From: VRUE01 sp963844395
GTDB lineage: Bacteria; Actinomycetota; Thermoleophilia; Solirubrobacterales; 70-9
Reading direction: 5' to 3'
NCBI GenBank assembly: GCA_963844395.1
Contig: CAWJNX010000002.1
Span: 1,116,001-1,180,000 of the forward strand
Length of the DNA: 64,000 nt
Made by a program: the position numbers and the translations under genes. Each line of letters starts with the position of its first letter. Position 1 is the first letter of the stretch. Below the pieces are notes generated by a model. That model saw only the letters and a list, made by a program, of their open reading frames with translations, ran no database searches and was not told where the DNA came from. This document shows positions 16,038-25,071 of this stretch, piece by piece.

Positions 16038-17389
16038 GCGACCTCGCCGAGCTCGCCGGGCGCGCGGTCGAGGCGGCGCTTGCCGGCGGCGCCGGCACCG
16101 CCGAGGCCTACGCGACCGAGGCAGCGAACCGGGAGGTCCGCGTCCACGCGGGCGAGGTCGAGAGCCTCACCGCGGCGACCCAGCGGGGGGTCGGCGTAAG
16201 GGCCTGGATCGAGGGCCGGGTCGGTTACGGCTTTGGCACCGACCTCTCGTCCGAAGGCATGACCGCCATCGCCGCCCGTGCCGTCGAGGCGGCGCGGGTC
16301 GCCGATCGCGACGAGTTCGCCGCGCCGCCGGCCGATCCCGGCGCCGCCCCGGCCCTGGCAGGGCTCAGCGACGCCTCGCTCGGCGAGTGGCCGACCTCCC
16401 GGGTCGCCGATCTGGCCCTCACCGTGGAGCGCTCGGCACTGGCCTCGGACGAGCGGATCGCCGGGGTCGAGCAGGCCGTCTACTTCGACAGCTCCGAGCG
16501 CGTCGCGATCGCCGCCTCCAGCGGCGCCGGCGGCGAGTTCGAGAGCTCGAATTGCTACGCCTACGCGCAGGCACTGGCCGGCGACGCGGAGAGCCGCGAG
16601 ACCGGCCTCGGGTTCGACCTCGCCCGTGGGCCTGCCGGCCTCGATCCCGCCGCGATCGGCCGCGAGGCCGCCGAGCGGGTTGCCGCGATGGTTGGCTCCG
16701 GCAAGCCGCCCTCGCGAGCCTGCCCGGTCGTCCTCGACGCCACCGTCGCCGCCAGCTTCGTCGGCCTGCTCGGCAAAGCCCTCGGCGCCGACGCCGTGCA
16801 GCGCGGCCGCTCGCCGCTCGCCTCGCTGCTCGGCGAGCGCGTCGCCGCCGACGCATTCGTCCTCCGTGACGACGGTCTCGACCCGGGCGGCTTCGCGGCG
16901 TCGCCGATCGACGCCGAGGGGGTGCCGCGGCGCCGCACGCCGCTGATCGAGGACGGGATCCTGCGGAGCTTTCTCTTCGACACCTACACCGCGCGCCGCG
17001 GCGGTGCCGCTTCGACCGGCAATGCCGGGCGCTCGGGTTACCGGTCGCCGCCAGGGGTCGCCGCCTCCAATCTGATCGTCAGCCCAGGCGGGCTGAGCTT
17101 CGACGAGCTCCTGGTCGAGGCCGGCGAGGGCGTCTACATCACCGATGTCGCCGGCCTGCACGCAGGCGTAAACCCGGTCTCCGGCGTCTTCTCGGTTGGC
17201 GCCTCCGGGCGCGCGATCCGCGCCGGCGAGCTGGCCGAGCCGCTGCGCGAGTTCACGATTGCCAGCGATCTCGTCTCGATGCTGCGCGCGGTTCGGGCGG
17301 CCGGCGCCAGCCCCCGCTGGGTGCCTTTCGGCGGCTCGGTCAGCGTCCCGCCGCTGCTGATCGATGAGATGACGATCGGCGGCTCGTGA
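16034..17389 (+). CDS. pmbA: TldE/PmbA subunit
   Basis: 451 residues, homologous to TldD but without the HExxxH site, as expected of the non-catalytic partner. The N-terminus has VRVHAGEVESLTAATQRGVG and the C-terminal half has GAASTGNAGRSGYRSPPGVA then VAGLHAGVNPVSGVFSVGAS. Translation is coupled to tldD. Substrate unknown. Confidence 0.92.
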   Translation: MSDLAELAGRAVEAALAGGAGTAEAYATEAANREVRVHAGEVESLTAATQRGVGVRAWIEGRVGYGFGTDLSSEGMTAIAARAVEAARVADRDEFAAPPADPGAAPALAGLSDASLGEWPTSRVADLALTVERSALASDERIAGVEQAVYFDSSERVAIAASSGAGGEFESSNCYAYAQALAGDAESRETGLGFDLARGPAGLDPAAIGREAAERVAAMVGSGKPPSRACPVVLDATVAASFVGLLGKALGADAVQRGRSPLASLLGERVAADAFVLRDDGLDPGGFAASPIDAEGVPRRRTPLIEDGILRSFLFDTYTARRGGAASTGNAGRSGYRSPPGVAASNLIVSPGGLSFDELLVEAGEGVYITDVAGLHAGVNPVSGVFSVGASGRAIRAGELAEPLREFTIASDLVSMLRAVRAAGASPRWVPFGGSVSVPPLLIDEMTIGGS

Positions 17390-17471
17390 AGCCTGGAGGG
17401 GCGCAGGCATGCCTTACGCCCGCGGGCGCTGTTAGATTGCCGCCCGACCGCAACGACCACGGAGGAGCGAC

Positions 17472-17750
17472 GTGACCAAGGCTGAGTTTCTGGACCAACT
17501 GGCAGCTGACGATCGAATCGGCAGCAAGAAATCCGCGAGCGACGCGCTCGACTCGGTGCTCGAGACGATCACCGATGCCCTGAGCAACGGGGGCGAGGTC
17601 AGCTTCACCGGCTTCGGCAAATTCCATGTCGCCGAGCGCGGGCCTCGCCAGGGCGTCAATCCCCGCACCGGCGAGCGGATCACGATCCCGGGCGGCAAGG
17701 TTCCCCGCTTCTCCGCCGGCTCGGCCCTGAAGTCCAAGGTCAAGGGCTAG
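17472..17750 (+). CDS. hup: HU-family DNA-binding protein
   Basis: 92 residues starting TKAEFLDQLAADDRIGSKKS; the DNA-binding arm contains GFGKFHVAERGPRQGVNPRT and ends VPRFSAGSALK. This is a histone-like nucleoid protein binding as a dimer in the minor groove. The GTG start follows a GGAGGAG. No C-terminal Lys/Ala extension as seen in mycobacteria. Confidence 0.93.
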   Translation: MTKAEFLDQLAADDRIGSKKSASDALDSVLETITDALSNGGEVSFTGFGKFHVAERGPRQGVNPRTGERITIPGGKVPRFSAGSALKSKVKG

Positions 17751-17755
17751 ACGAG

Positions 17756-17803
17756 CCCCATTCCGGGCGCGTCGCAATCTGGCTCTTCGCGCCCGGAAAG
17801 GGG
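17756..17803 (+). terminator. 16 bp near-perfect hairpin between hup and pyrF
   Basis: CCCCATTCCGGGCGCG pairs with CGCGCCCGGAAAGGGG (one mismatch), 16-base loop, six bases after the hup stop and 13 bases before the pyrF GTG. It may terminate hup transcription or act as a leader hairpin for pyrF. No T-run. Confidence 0.6.
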
Positions 17804-17815
17804 TGAAGGCCAGTT

Positions 17816-18706
17816 GTGAAGGCTCCTCCTTTCGCGGATCGGCTCGCGGCGCTCGTAGAGGAGCGCCGCAGCCAGATCTGCCTCGGTCTCGATCCGGACC
17901 CGGCGCAGCTGGGTCGGGACGAGGCCCTCAGCGGACCCCGGCTCGGCCTCGCCGGCCGAGCTGGCCGCGACGGCGATCGTCGCCCACTGCCGGGCACTGA
18001 TCGAGCAGGCCGGCCCGGCCTGCGTCGCGGTCAAGCCGCAGCTCGCCTGCTTCGAGCGGCTCGGCGCACCGGGCTGGGCGGCGCTCGCCGAGGTCTGCGC
18101 GGCGGGTCGTGAAGCCGGTCTGCTGACGATCGCCGACGGTAAGCGGGGCGACGTGCCGGTCACCGCGGCCGCCTACGCGCAGGCGCTGGTCGGCGAGACG
18201 CCGACTCCCTGGGGTGCCGTTCCCGGGCTCGGCGCCGATGCCTTCACCGCCAATCCGCTGCTCGGCCGCGACGCCCTCGAGCCACTGGTCGCCGCCGCCG
18301 AGGAGGCGGGAGCGGGTGTCTTCGCCTTGGTCCGCACCAGCAACCCTGGCGCTGCCGATGTCGAGGACCTGCCGGCCCCCGACCGCCCGCTGCACGAGCG
18401 ACTCGCGACGCTGGTCGACGGACTCGCCGACCGCCTCGCGGGAAGCGGCGGCCTCAGCGGCATGGGCGCGGTCGTCGGCGCCACCGAGCCGGAGCACCTC
18501 GGCCGGCTGCGCGAGCTGATGCCGCGCTCGATCTTCCTGCATCCCCGGCGTCGGCGCGCAGGGTGGAAGGCCGGAGCTGCTCGGAGCGCGCCTTCGCACC
18601 TGGCCGAGCATCCGGATTGGTCGCTGCGTCGCGTAGCATTGCCGCCGATTCCGACCCCGCGGCGGCCGCCGAGCGGCTCCGGGCGGCGGTCTGGGAGGTC
18701 TCATGA
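17816..18706 (+). CDS. pyrF: Orotidine 5'-phosphate decarboxylase, type 2 (frameshifted)
   Basis: Last step of UMP synthesis. The start has FADRLAALVEERRSQICLGL-DPD; the catalytic D-x-K-x-x-D lies in LTIADGKRGDVP, followed by NPLLGRDALEPLV, FALVRTSNPGA and GAVVGATEPEHLG. The long type 2 form is typical of actinobacteria. Frames change at about 17935 (after DEALSG) and again around 18545-18590 near the phosphate-binding GVGAQGG; the correct tail DPAAAAERLRAAVWEVS ends at 18706 and overlaps the next ATG. One-base errors are the simplest explanation. Confidence 0.85.
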
Positions 18707-19029
18707 ACCAGCGCTCATCAGCCTCGGCCCGGGCAATTGCCGTCGCCGCCCTCGTCTGCGGCTTCCTCGTCGTGATCGTCGTCGTCGCCACCTCGCTTGG
18801 CGGCGGCGACAACGGCGGATCCGACACGCGGTCGCAGGCAGGGAAGGCGGCGAAGAGCGGTCGTGCTGGGGACGGCAAGCCGGCTCCCAAGTCCTACGTT
18901 GTCCAAAACGGGGACACCCTGACCTCAATCGCCCACCGGACCGGTGTCTCCGTCGCCCAGATCCAGGAGCTGAACCCGGGCGTCGACCCGCAGATCCTCG
19001 TCTCGGGCGAAAAGCTGAAGTTGCGTTGA
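18703..19029 (+). CDS. Membrane-anchored LysM protein
   Basis: 108 residues: a short basic N-terminus, one transmembrane helix (IAVAALVCGFLVVIVVVATS), a Gly/Ser/Lys-rich linker and a single LysM domain (SYVVQNGDTLTSIAHRTGVS...LNPGV) at the C-terminus. It should bind peptidoglycan on the outer face. Adjacent to a D,D-carboxypeptidase gene by a TTGA overlap, so a cell-wall role is likely. Confidence 0.85.
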   Translation: MNQRSSASARAIAVAALVCGFLVVIVVVATSLGGGDNGGSDTRSQAGKAAKSGRAGDGKPAPKSYVVQNGDTLTSIAHRTGVSVAQIQELNPGVDPQILVSGEKLKLR

Positions 19030-20242
19030 GGGCGAGGCTGTTCCTCGCGGCGCTCTGCGCGGCGCTGGTCGCCGCCGCCGCGCCGCCGCCTGCTGCCGGC
19101 CGAGCCGCCGGAGCTCGAAGCCCGCGCCTGGGCACTGATCGACGCTCGCAGCGGCGACCTTCTCGCCTCCCACGCCGCCGAACAGCGGCTGCCGGTCGCC
19201 AGTACGACCAAGCTGATGACCGCCTACGTGGCACTGCGGGAGTTGCGGCTTGCGCAGCGGGTCCGGGCCGCGCCCTACACGCCCCTCTACGCGGAGTCGC
19301 TGCTCGGGTTGCGCCCCGGCGAGAGGATCAGCGTTCGCGACCTGCTCTACGGGCTGATCCTGCGTAGCGGCAACGACGCCGCGTACGATCTGGCGATCGC
19401 CGCCGCCGGCTCCGAAGCGCGCTTCGTCGCGCCTGATGAACCGCTACGCGGCGGCGCTCGGCCTCTCCGACACCCACTACGCCAACCCGATCGGGCTCGA
19501 CGAGGCCGGCAACTACTCGAGCGCCTACGACCTGACGGCGCTCGGCCGGCGCCTGCTGCGCATCCCCGTCTTCGCCAAGATCGCCGCCTCCCGCCGCGCC
19601 GTGCTGCGCAGCCTGCGACCGCCCCGGCGGATCGCGACCCGCAACGACCTCCTCTACCGCCTGCGCTGGGCCAACGGGATCAAGACCGGCTACACGCTGG
19701 GGGCGGGATACGTTCTGGTCGGCGCCGGCCGGCTCGACGGTGTGCAGCTGATCACGGCCGTGCTCGGTACCAGCAGCGAATCCGTCCGTGACGAGGAGAC
19801 CGAGGAGCTGCTCACCTACGGCTTCTCCCTGCACCGCCACGAGCTGCCGATCCGCAAAGGACAACCACTGGCCGAACCGTCGATCCGTTGGTCGGGTGGG
19901 GAGCTGCCGTTGCGCGCCGCGCGCTCGGTCGCGATCGGCGTGCGCCGCAACCAGCGGTTACGGGTCTCGGTGCGGGCGCCAGAGGAGGTCGAGGGACCGA
20001 TCCAGCGCGGTGCCGTGCTCGGGCGTGCGACTGTGTTCGTCGACGGCCTGCGTGCTGCCACGGTGCCGCTTCGGGCAGGCCAAGCCGTGGCCGAGGCAAC
20101 CAGCTTGGAGCGGGTTCGCAGCATCGCCACTGGTAACGCGGCGTGGCTTGCGCTCGCTCTCTTCGGGATACTGATTGCCGCCGGTCTCCTGCGGCGCCGC
20201 CGGCGGCGCAGGCCCCGGCGGAGAGCGAGATCGACCCAGTGA
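19026..20242 (+). CDS. D-alanyl-D-alanine carboxypeptidase (two frameshifts)
   Basis: A penicillin-binding S11-type enzyme trimming pentapeptide stems. SxxK is in PVASTTKLMTAYVAL, SxN in LILRSGNDAAYDLA, and KTG in NGIKTGYTLGAG; a C-terminal membrane helix (AWLALALFGILIAAGLL) is followed by a basic tail. Signal peptide from a TTG start (FLAALCAALVAAAAPPPAAG). Frames change at about 19085 and about 19430, so the signal, the catalytic domain and the C-terminal part are in three pieces. Coupled to the next gene by GTGA. Confidence 0.85.
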
Positions 20243-21196
20243 TCCTGACGGTCACCCTCAATGCCGCGATCGACCGCACCGTGGCGGTCCCGAACTTCCA
20301 TCTCGGACACCGCCACCGCGCGGTCGAGAGCCGCACGGTGGCGGGCGGCAAGGGGATCAACGTCGCCCGTGCTCTTCGCCTGCTCGGTCGGCCGACGATC
20401 GCCACCGGCTTCGCCGGCGGCCCCACGGGGAACCGCGTGCTCGAGGAGTTGCGCAACGAGTCGATTCCCAAGGACCTGACCTGGATCGCCGCTGAGACGC
20501 GGATCAACCTCGCCGTCGTCGACCCGACCTCCGGCGAGCAGACCGAGATCAACGAGCGCGGCCCGGCGGTCAGCGCGGAGGAGGTCGAGCGCTTTGTCGA
20601 GCGGCTGCGCTACCTGGCCGCCGGAGCCAGGATCTGCGTCCTGGCCGGCACCCTGCCGCCCGGCGCCGGCGACGACCTCTACGCGCGCTTGGTCGGGGAG
20701 CTGCGCGAGAGCGACGTGATTTCGATCCTCGACTCAGAGGGCGAGCCGATGCGGGCGGGCCTGCGCGCCGGCGCCTCGATCGTCACGCCTAACGAGCGCG
20801 AGGCCGAGGAGCTGGTCGGCCAGGAGTTCTCCGACCGCGACGACCTCGTGCACGCGCTTTTCGAGCTGGTCAGGCTTGGCGCCGGCGAGGCGGCGATCAC
20901 CCGGCCCGACGGCTGCGTCGCGGTGGTTGGCGAGGGAGCCGAGCGGCGCATCGTCGAGGTCCACATCAGGTCGCTGTCCCCGGTCTCCACGGTCGGCTCC
21001 GGCGACGCCTTCCTGGCCGGTTACGCGGCGGCCCGTTACGACGGCCGCGAGCCGGAGCAATGCCTTGCGTATGGAGTCGCCTGTGGCGCCGAGTCGAACC
21101 CAGCACTTCGGCGCCGGCACCGTCGACCGCAATCAGGTCGAGCGCTTGCTCGGAGAGGTCGAGGTGCGCGATCTGGAGGTCCCCGCGGAAGTGTAG
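20239..21196 (+). CDS. PfkB-family kinase, 1-phosphofructokinase-like (one frameshift)
   Basis: Starts ILTVTLNAAIDRTVAVPNFH, the FruK/LacC-type opening, with VAGGKGINVARALRLLG and the C-terminal PfkB signature STVGSGDAFLAGYAAARYDG holding the catalytic Asp. The final part (HFGAGTVDRNQVERLLGEVE) is in another frame; an extra A near 21093 in GTCGAACCCAGC explains it. The substrate may be fructose-1-phosphate or tagatose-6-phosphate. No PTS genes are near. Confidence 0.82.
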
Positions 21197-21232
21197 GCTG
21201 GGTCCAGAACGCCACCCTGCCTGGAGGACCAA

Positions 21233-22438
21233 TTGGAGATTGACATCGGTCGCGGCAAGAAGGGGAGGCGCGCCTACGGATTCGATGACATCGCGATCGT
21301 TCCGTCGCGCCGCACCCGCGATCCAGACGACATAGACATCAGCTGGACGCTCGGGCCCTATCGCTTCGAGCTGCCCCTGGTCGCCTCGGCGATGGACGGA
21401 GTCGTCAGTCCTGACACCGCCGTCCTCGTCAACGAGCTTGGCGGCCTCGGAGTGCTCAATCTGGAAGGGATCTGGACCCGCTTTGAGGACGCCGAGGAGC
21501 AGCTCGAGAGGGTCGCCGCCGCGCCCAAGCACGAGGCGACGCGGATCATGCAGGAGGTCTACACCGAGCCCGTCAAGCCCGACCTGGTAGGGCGGCGGAT
21601 CGCGGAGATCAAGGAGCGCGGCGCGGTTGCCTGCGGCTCGCTGACGCCGCAGAAGGTGCGCGAGCACTACGAGATTGCGGTCGACGCCGGGATCGACATC
21701 CTCGTCATCCAGGGCACGGTGATCTCGGCCGAACACGTCTCGACCACCGTCGAGCCGCTCAACCTGAAGGAGTTCATCGCCGAAGTACCGGTGCCGACCG
21801 TGGTCGGCGGTTGCGCCTCCTACTCGACCGGGCTGCACCTGATGCGGACCGGGGCGGTCGGCGTTTTGGTCGGGGTCGGCCCCGGCGCAGCCTGCACGAC
21901 GCGCGGCGTGCTCGGGATCGGCGTCCCGCAAGCCACCGCGATCGCCGACGTCGCCGCGGCCCGTGCCCAGCACATGCTGGAGACCGGCGAATACGTGAAC
22001 GTGATCGCCGACGGCGGCATGCGCACCGGCGGCGACGTCTCCAAGGCGATCGCCTGCGGCGCCGACTCGGTGATGGTCGGCTCGCCCCTGGCCCGCGCCA
22101 ACGAGGCGCCCGGGCGCGGCTTCCACTGGGGGATGGCGACCTTCCATCCCTCGCTGCCACGCGGCACGCGGGTCTCGACTAAGCAGGACGGGACGATGGA
22201 GCAGATCCTGCTCGGCCCCGCCCAGGAGAACGACGGCACCTTCAATCTGATGGGGGCGCTGAAAACCTCGATGGCGACTTGTGGCTACGAGGACATCCGC
22301 TCCTTCCAGCGGGCCGAGGTGATGGTCGCCCCGGCGCTGATGAGCGAGGGCAAGAAGCTGCAGAACGAGCAGGCCGTCGGCATGGGCTCGAACGGAAGAG
22401 CGGCGGTGTCCGCCGGTGTCGCCGTATCGGATGACTAA
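21233..22438 (+). CDS. guaB3: GuaB3-type IMP dehydrogenase-related protein
   Basis: 401 residues, without CBS domains. It has DDIAIVPSRRTRDPDDIDIS, VGVGPGAACTTRGVLGIGVP (the catalytic-loop Cys followed by TTR) and DGGMRTGGDVSKAIACGADS. This pattern matches the actinobacterial GuaB3 family rather than the catalytic GuaB2; activity is not certain. A TTG start follows GGAGG. It overlaps guaA, placing it in guanine nucleotide synthesis or its control. Confidence 0.88.
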   Translation: MEIDIGRGKKGRRAYGFDDIAIVPSRRTRDPDDIDISWTLGPYRFELPLVASAMDGVVSPDTAVLVNELGGLGVLNLEGIWTRFEDAEEQLERVAAAPKHEATRIMQEVYTEPVKPDLVGRRIAEIKERGAVACGSLTPQKVREHYEIAVDAGIDILVIQGTVISAEHVSTTVEPLNLKEFIAEVPVPTVVGGCASYSTGLHLMRTGAVGVLVGVGPGAACTTRGVLGIGVPQATAIADVAAARAQHMLETGEYVNVIADGGMRTGGDVSKAIACGADSVMVGSPLARANEAPGRGFHWGMATFHPSLPRGTRVSTKQDGTMEQILLGPAQENDGTFNLMGALKTSMATCGYEDIRSFQRAEVMVAPALMSEGKKLQNEQAVGMGSNGRAAVSAGVAVSDD

Positions 22439-24077
22439 GAGCCTCGACGCGCCCCGGCCGGCGGGTCCTGTCGTCGGGGACAGCGCCTCGTCCTCGCAAG
22501 CTGCGGGCGAGGTCCTGTCCCCGACGCCACCCGCCGGAGGAGCGCTGGAGGAGGTTCTCGTCCTCGACTTCGGAGGGCAGTACTCGCAGCTGATCGCTCG
22601 GCGCATCCGCGAATGCGGCGTGTTTGCCGAGCTGCTGCCAGCCTCGACGCCAGCGGAGAAACTGGCGGAGCGCAATCCGAAGGCGCTGGTGCTCTCGGGT
22701 GGGCCGGCCTCCGTCTACGAGCCCGGTGCGCCGCCGTTCCCCACCGAGCTGCTCGACCTTGAGATCCCGATGCTGGGCATCTGTTACGGGATGCAGGTCA
22801 TGGTCCAGGCGCTCGGCGGCAAGGTCGAGGGGGCTGAGTCGGGGGAGTTCGGCCGGGCCGAGCTGACGCTGCGCGATGGCGGCGGTCGCCTGCTCGGCGG
22901 CCTACCGGAGGAGCAGAGCTGCTGGATGAGCCACCGCGACACCGTCTTCGAGCCGCCGGCGGGCTTCGATGCGCTGGCCGCGACGCCAGGATCGCCGGTC
23001 GCCGCCTGCGAGGACCCCGACCGCGGCCTCTACGGCATCCAGTTCCACCCCGAGGTCGTCCACACGCCTTACGGAACCGAGGTCCTGACCCGCTTCCTGC
23101 GCGACATCGCCGGCTGCGAGGACCAGTGGTCGGCCGAGTCGGTGATCGCCGAACAGATTGAGAAGATCCGCACCCAGGTCGGCGAGGGCCGCCTGGTCTG
23201 CGGCCTCTCCGGCGGGGTCGACTCCTCGGTCGCCGCGCTGCTCGTCCACCGCGCGGTGGGGGAGAAGCTGACCTGCGTCTTCGTCGACCACGGCCTGATG
23301 CGGCTCAACGAGGCCGAGCAGGTGGTCGAGGCCTTCCAGCAGTTCGGCATCCCGCTCGTCCACGTCGAGGCCGAGGAGCGCTTCCTCGCCCGTCTGCGCG
23401 GCGTCGACGACCCGGAGCGCAAGCGCAAGATCATCGGCGAGGAGTTCATCCGCGTCTTCGAGGAGGAGGCGGCGAAGCTCGAGGACGCCGCCTACCTGGT
23501 CCAGGGAACGCTCTACTCCGACGTGATCGAGTCTGGTGGCAGCGACGCGGCGGCGACGATCAAGTCGCACCACAACGTCGGCGGCCTGCCCGAGGACCTC
23601 GGGCTTGACCTGGTCGAGCCGCTGCGGATGCTGTTCAAGGATGAGGTGCGGGCGGTCGGTGCCGAGCTGGGGATGCCGGAACGGATGGTCTGGCGCCAGC
23701 CTTTTCCCGGCCCGGGCCTGGCGATCCGCATCGTCGGCGGCGAGGTGACCAGGGAAAGGCTCGACATCCTGCGCACCGCCGACGCGATCCTGCAGGAGGA
23801 GATCCGCGCCGCGGAGCTCTACCGCCAGCTCTGGCAGTCCTTCTGCGTGCTGCCGGTCGTCCGTTCGGTCGGCGTCCAGGGCGACGGCCGCACCTACGCC
23901 TACCCGATCGTGATCCGCGCCGTCACCTCCGACGACGCGATGACCGCCGACTGGGCGCGACTCCCTTACGACCTGCTGGAGCGGGTCTCGAACCGGATCA
24001 TCAACGAGATCGGCGAAGTGAACCGCGTGGCGCTCGATATTTCCTCGAAGCCGCCCGCCACCATCGAGTGGGAGTAG
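22431..24077 (+). CDS. guaA: GMP synthase with inserted N-terminal segment
   Basis: Class I amidotransferase plus ATP-pyrophosphatase. After an unusual 35-40 residue N-terminal extension the normal protein starts VLVLDFGGQYSQLIARRIRE; the nucleophile Cys is in MLGICYGMQ, the P-loop is GLSGGVDSSVAALL, and the C-terminus ends PPATIEWE. The extension (AGPVVGDSASSSQAAGE...TPPAGG) is encoded by an 80 bp palindromic element present in other genes of the window. The ATG at 22431 overlaps the guaB3 stop. Confidence 0.95.
   Translation: MTKSLDAPRPAGPVVGDSASSSQAAGEVLSPTPPAGGALEEVLVLDFGGQYSQLIARRIRECGVFAELLPASTPAEKLAERNPKALVLSGGPASVYEPGAPPFPTELLDLEIPMLGICYGMQVMVQALGGKVEGAESGEFGRAELTLRDGGGRLLGGLPEEQSCWMSHRDTVFEPPAGFDALAATPGSPVAACEDPDRGLYGIQFHPEVVHTPYGTEVLTRFLRDIAGCEDQWSAESVIAEQIEKIRTQVGEGRLVCGLSGGVDSSVAALLVHRAVGEKLTCVFVDHGLMRLNEAEQVVEAFQQFGIPLVHVEAEERFLARLRGVDDPERKRKIIGEEFIRVFEEEAAKLEDAAYLVQGTLYSDVIESGGSDAAATIKSHHNVGGLPEDLGLDLVEPLRMLFKDEVRAVGAELGMPERMVWRQPFPGPGLAIRIVGGEVTRERLDILRTADAILQEEIRAAELYRQLWQSFCVLPVVRSVGVQGDGRTYAYPIVIRAVTSDDAMTADWARLPYDLLERVSNRIINEIGEVNRVALDISSKPPATIEWE
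22458..22537 (+). repeat. In-gene palindromic element, copy 1 (guaA)
   Basis: Outer arms CCGGCGGGT / ACCCGCCGG are perfect. After CCTGTCGTC on the left and GACGCC on the right comes an inner stem GGGGACAGCGCCTCG / CGAGGTCCTGTCCCC (two mismatches), with the loop TCCTCGCAAGCTGCGGG. The whole is translated as part of GuaA without breaking the frame. The loop differs by one base from copy 2. Confidence 0.85.
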
Positions 24078-24096
24078 GTTCTCGCAGCCGGCTCTC

Positions 24097-24211
24097 AGAG
24101 CCCATCCCGGTAGGGGTTCCACTTAACTTTTTTTGAAGATTCGCGGTGGCCGTCCGAGGTTGTTGCCGCAAAAAAAGTACAAGACGTTCCACCCCTACCG
24201 GGATGGGCTCT
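24097..24211. repeat. 115 bp element with 21 bp perfect terminal inverted repeats
   Basis: AGAGCCCATCCCGGTAGGGGT at 24097-24117 is inverted exactly at 24191-24211. Inside, AACTTTTTTTG and GCAAAAAAAGT extend the pairing. It starts 20 bases after the guaA stop. The AT-rich inner part contrasts with the surroundings. It could act as a terminator in both directions, as a structured RNA, or be a MITE-like insertion. Confidence 0.85.
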
Positions 24212-24245
24212 TAGGGTTGCGCGATGCCTTCGTTCGCGGTCTCGA

Positions 24246-25071
24246 TTGCTGCGTCTGAGCCTGCTGCAGGCGGCGCTGGTTGCCTTGCCGCGCGAGCGAC
24301 CGCCGTTCGCGTGGATGCCCAACAGTCCCTGGTGGGCGCTGGTGCCGGCCGGCTCGATTGTCGTCGTGGTCTTCGGAATCGAGCTGCTGCCGGACTCGGC
24401 GGATGCGCTGGCGTGGCTGGCACTGGTCGCGGTACCGCCGCTGGCGGCGCTGGCGCTCGGGGAGCTCGTCCATGGCTCGCGGCCTGCTGTGGGCGCTGGC
24501 GGCGGTGCCGCTCTTCGTGGTGGCCTGGGCGGCGCAGGGATCGCTCGCGGGCGAGACGGCAGCGACGCTGCTCTCCGCGCTCGCGTGCATCGCCCTTGGC
24601 TGGATGCTGGTCTGCGTCGTGCCGGCCGCCTGGCTGCGCTGGGGGATCTACTGCGATGGCTGCGATCGATGCGGCGCTGATCGCGGCGGAGATCCTGCAG
24701 GGCCCCAGCGGCGTGCTCGTTGCCGCCGACCCCGGTGGCCTGCCGCGCTTTCAGGTGCTCGAATTCGGTGCCGCCCGGATGGGCTTCGGCGACGCCTTCC
24801 TCGCCGCCACCGTCGGCTGCCTGCTCGCGACCCGCGCAGTTACGAACGTCGATGGGCCGAAAACGCAGTTGGGCTGTCGTTTTCGGCCCATCGGCAGCGC
24901 GACGGCGCGTTGCTGGTCGCCATGCTCGGCCTCTCGTTCGATCTGCTCTTCTTCGTGCTCGACACGCTGCCGGCGACCGTGCCGGTTGCGGTCGCCCTGG
25001 CCGCCGTCGAATGGCGCACCCGCCGGGCCGGCGGGCGAGGCGACCTCAGCCGGGGTGTCCGAGCAGGGTGA
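24246..25071 (+). CDS. Polytopic membrane protein with a GFGD motif (frameshifted)
   Basis: Several hydrophobic stretches belong to one protein but lie in different frames: WWALVPAGSIVVVVFGIELL, then LLWALAAVPLFVVAWAAQG, then RMGFGDAFLAATVGCLLATR, then ALLVAMLGLSFDLLFFVLDT and LPATVPVAVALAAVEW. Breaks are near 24475, 24650 and 24895. The GxGD in a helix and the following LPAT are reminiscent of presenilin-like (A22) aspartyl proteases, but the first catalytic Asp motif is not clear, so this is only a hint. A 44 bp palindrome interrupts it between the last two segments. Confidence 0.45.
24850..24893. repeat. Small palindromic element, family 2, copy A
   Basis: CGATGGGCCGAAAACG and CGTTTTCGGCCCATCG form a perfect 16 bp stem with a 12-base loop, inside the coding region of the membrane protein. 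A related palindrome lies at 40979-41027. Confidence 0.75.
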
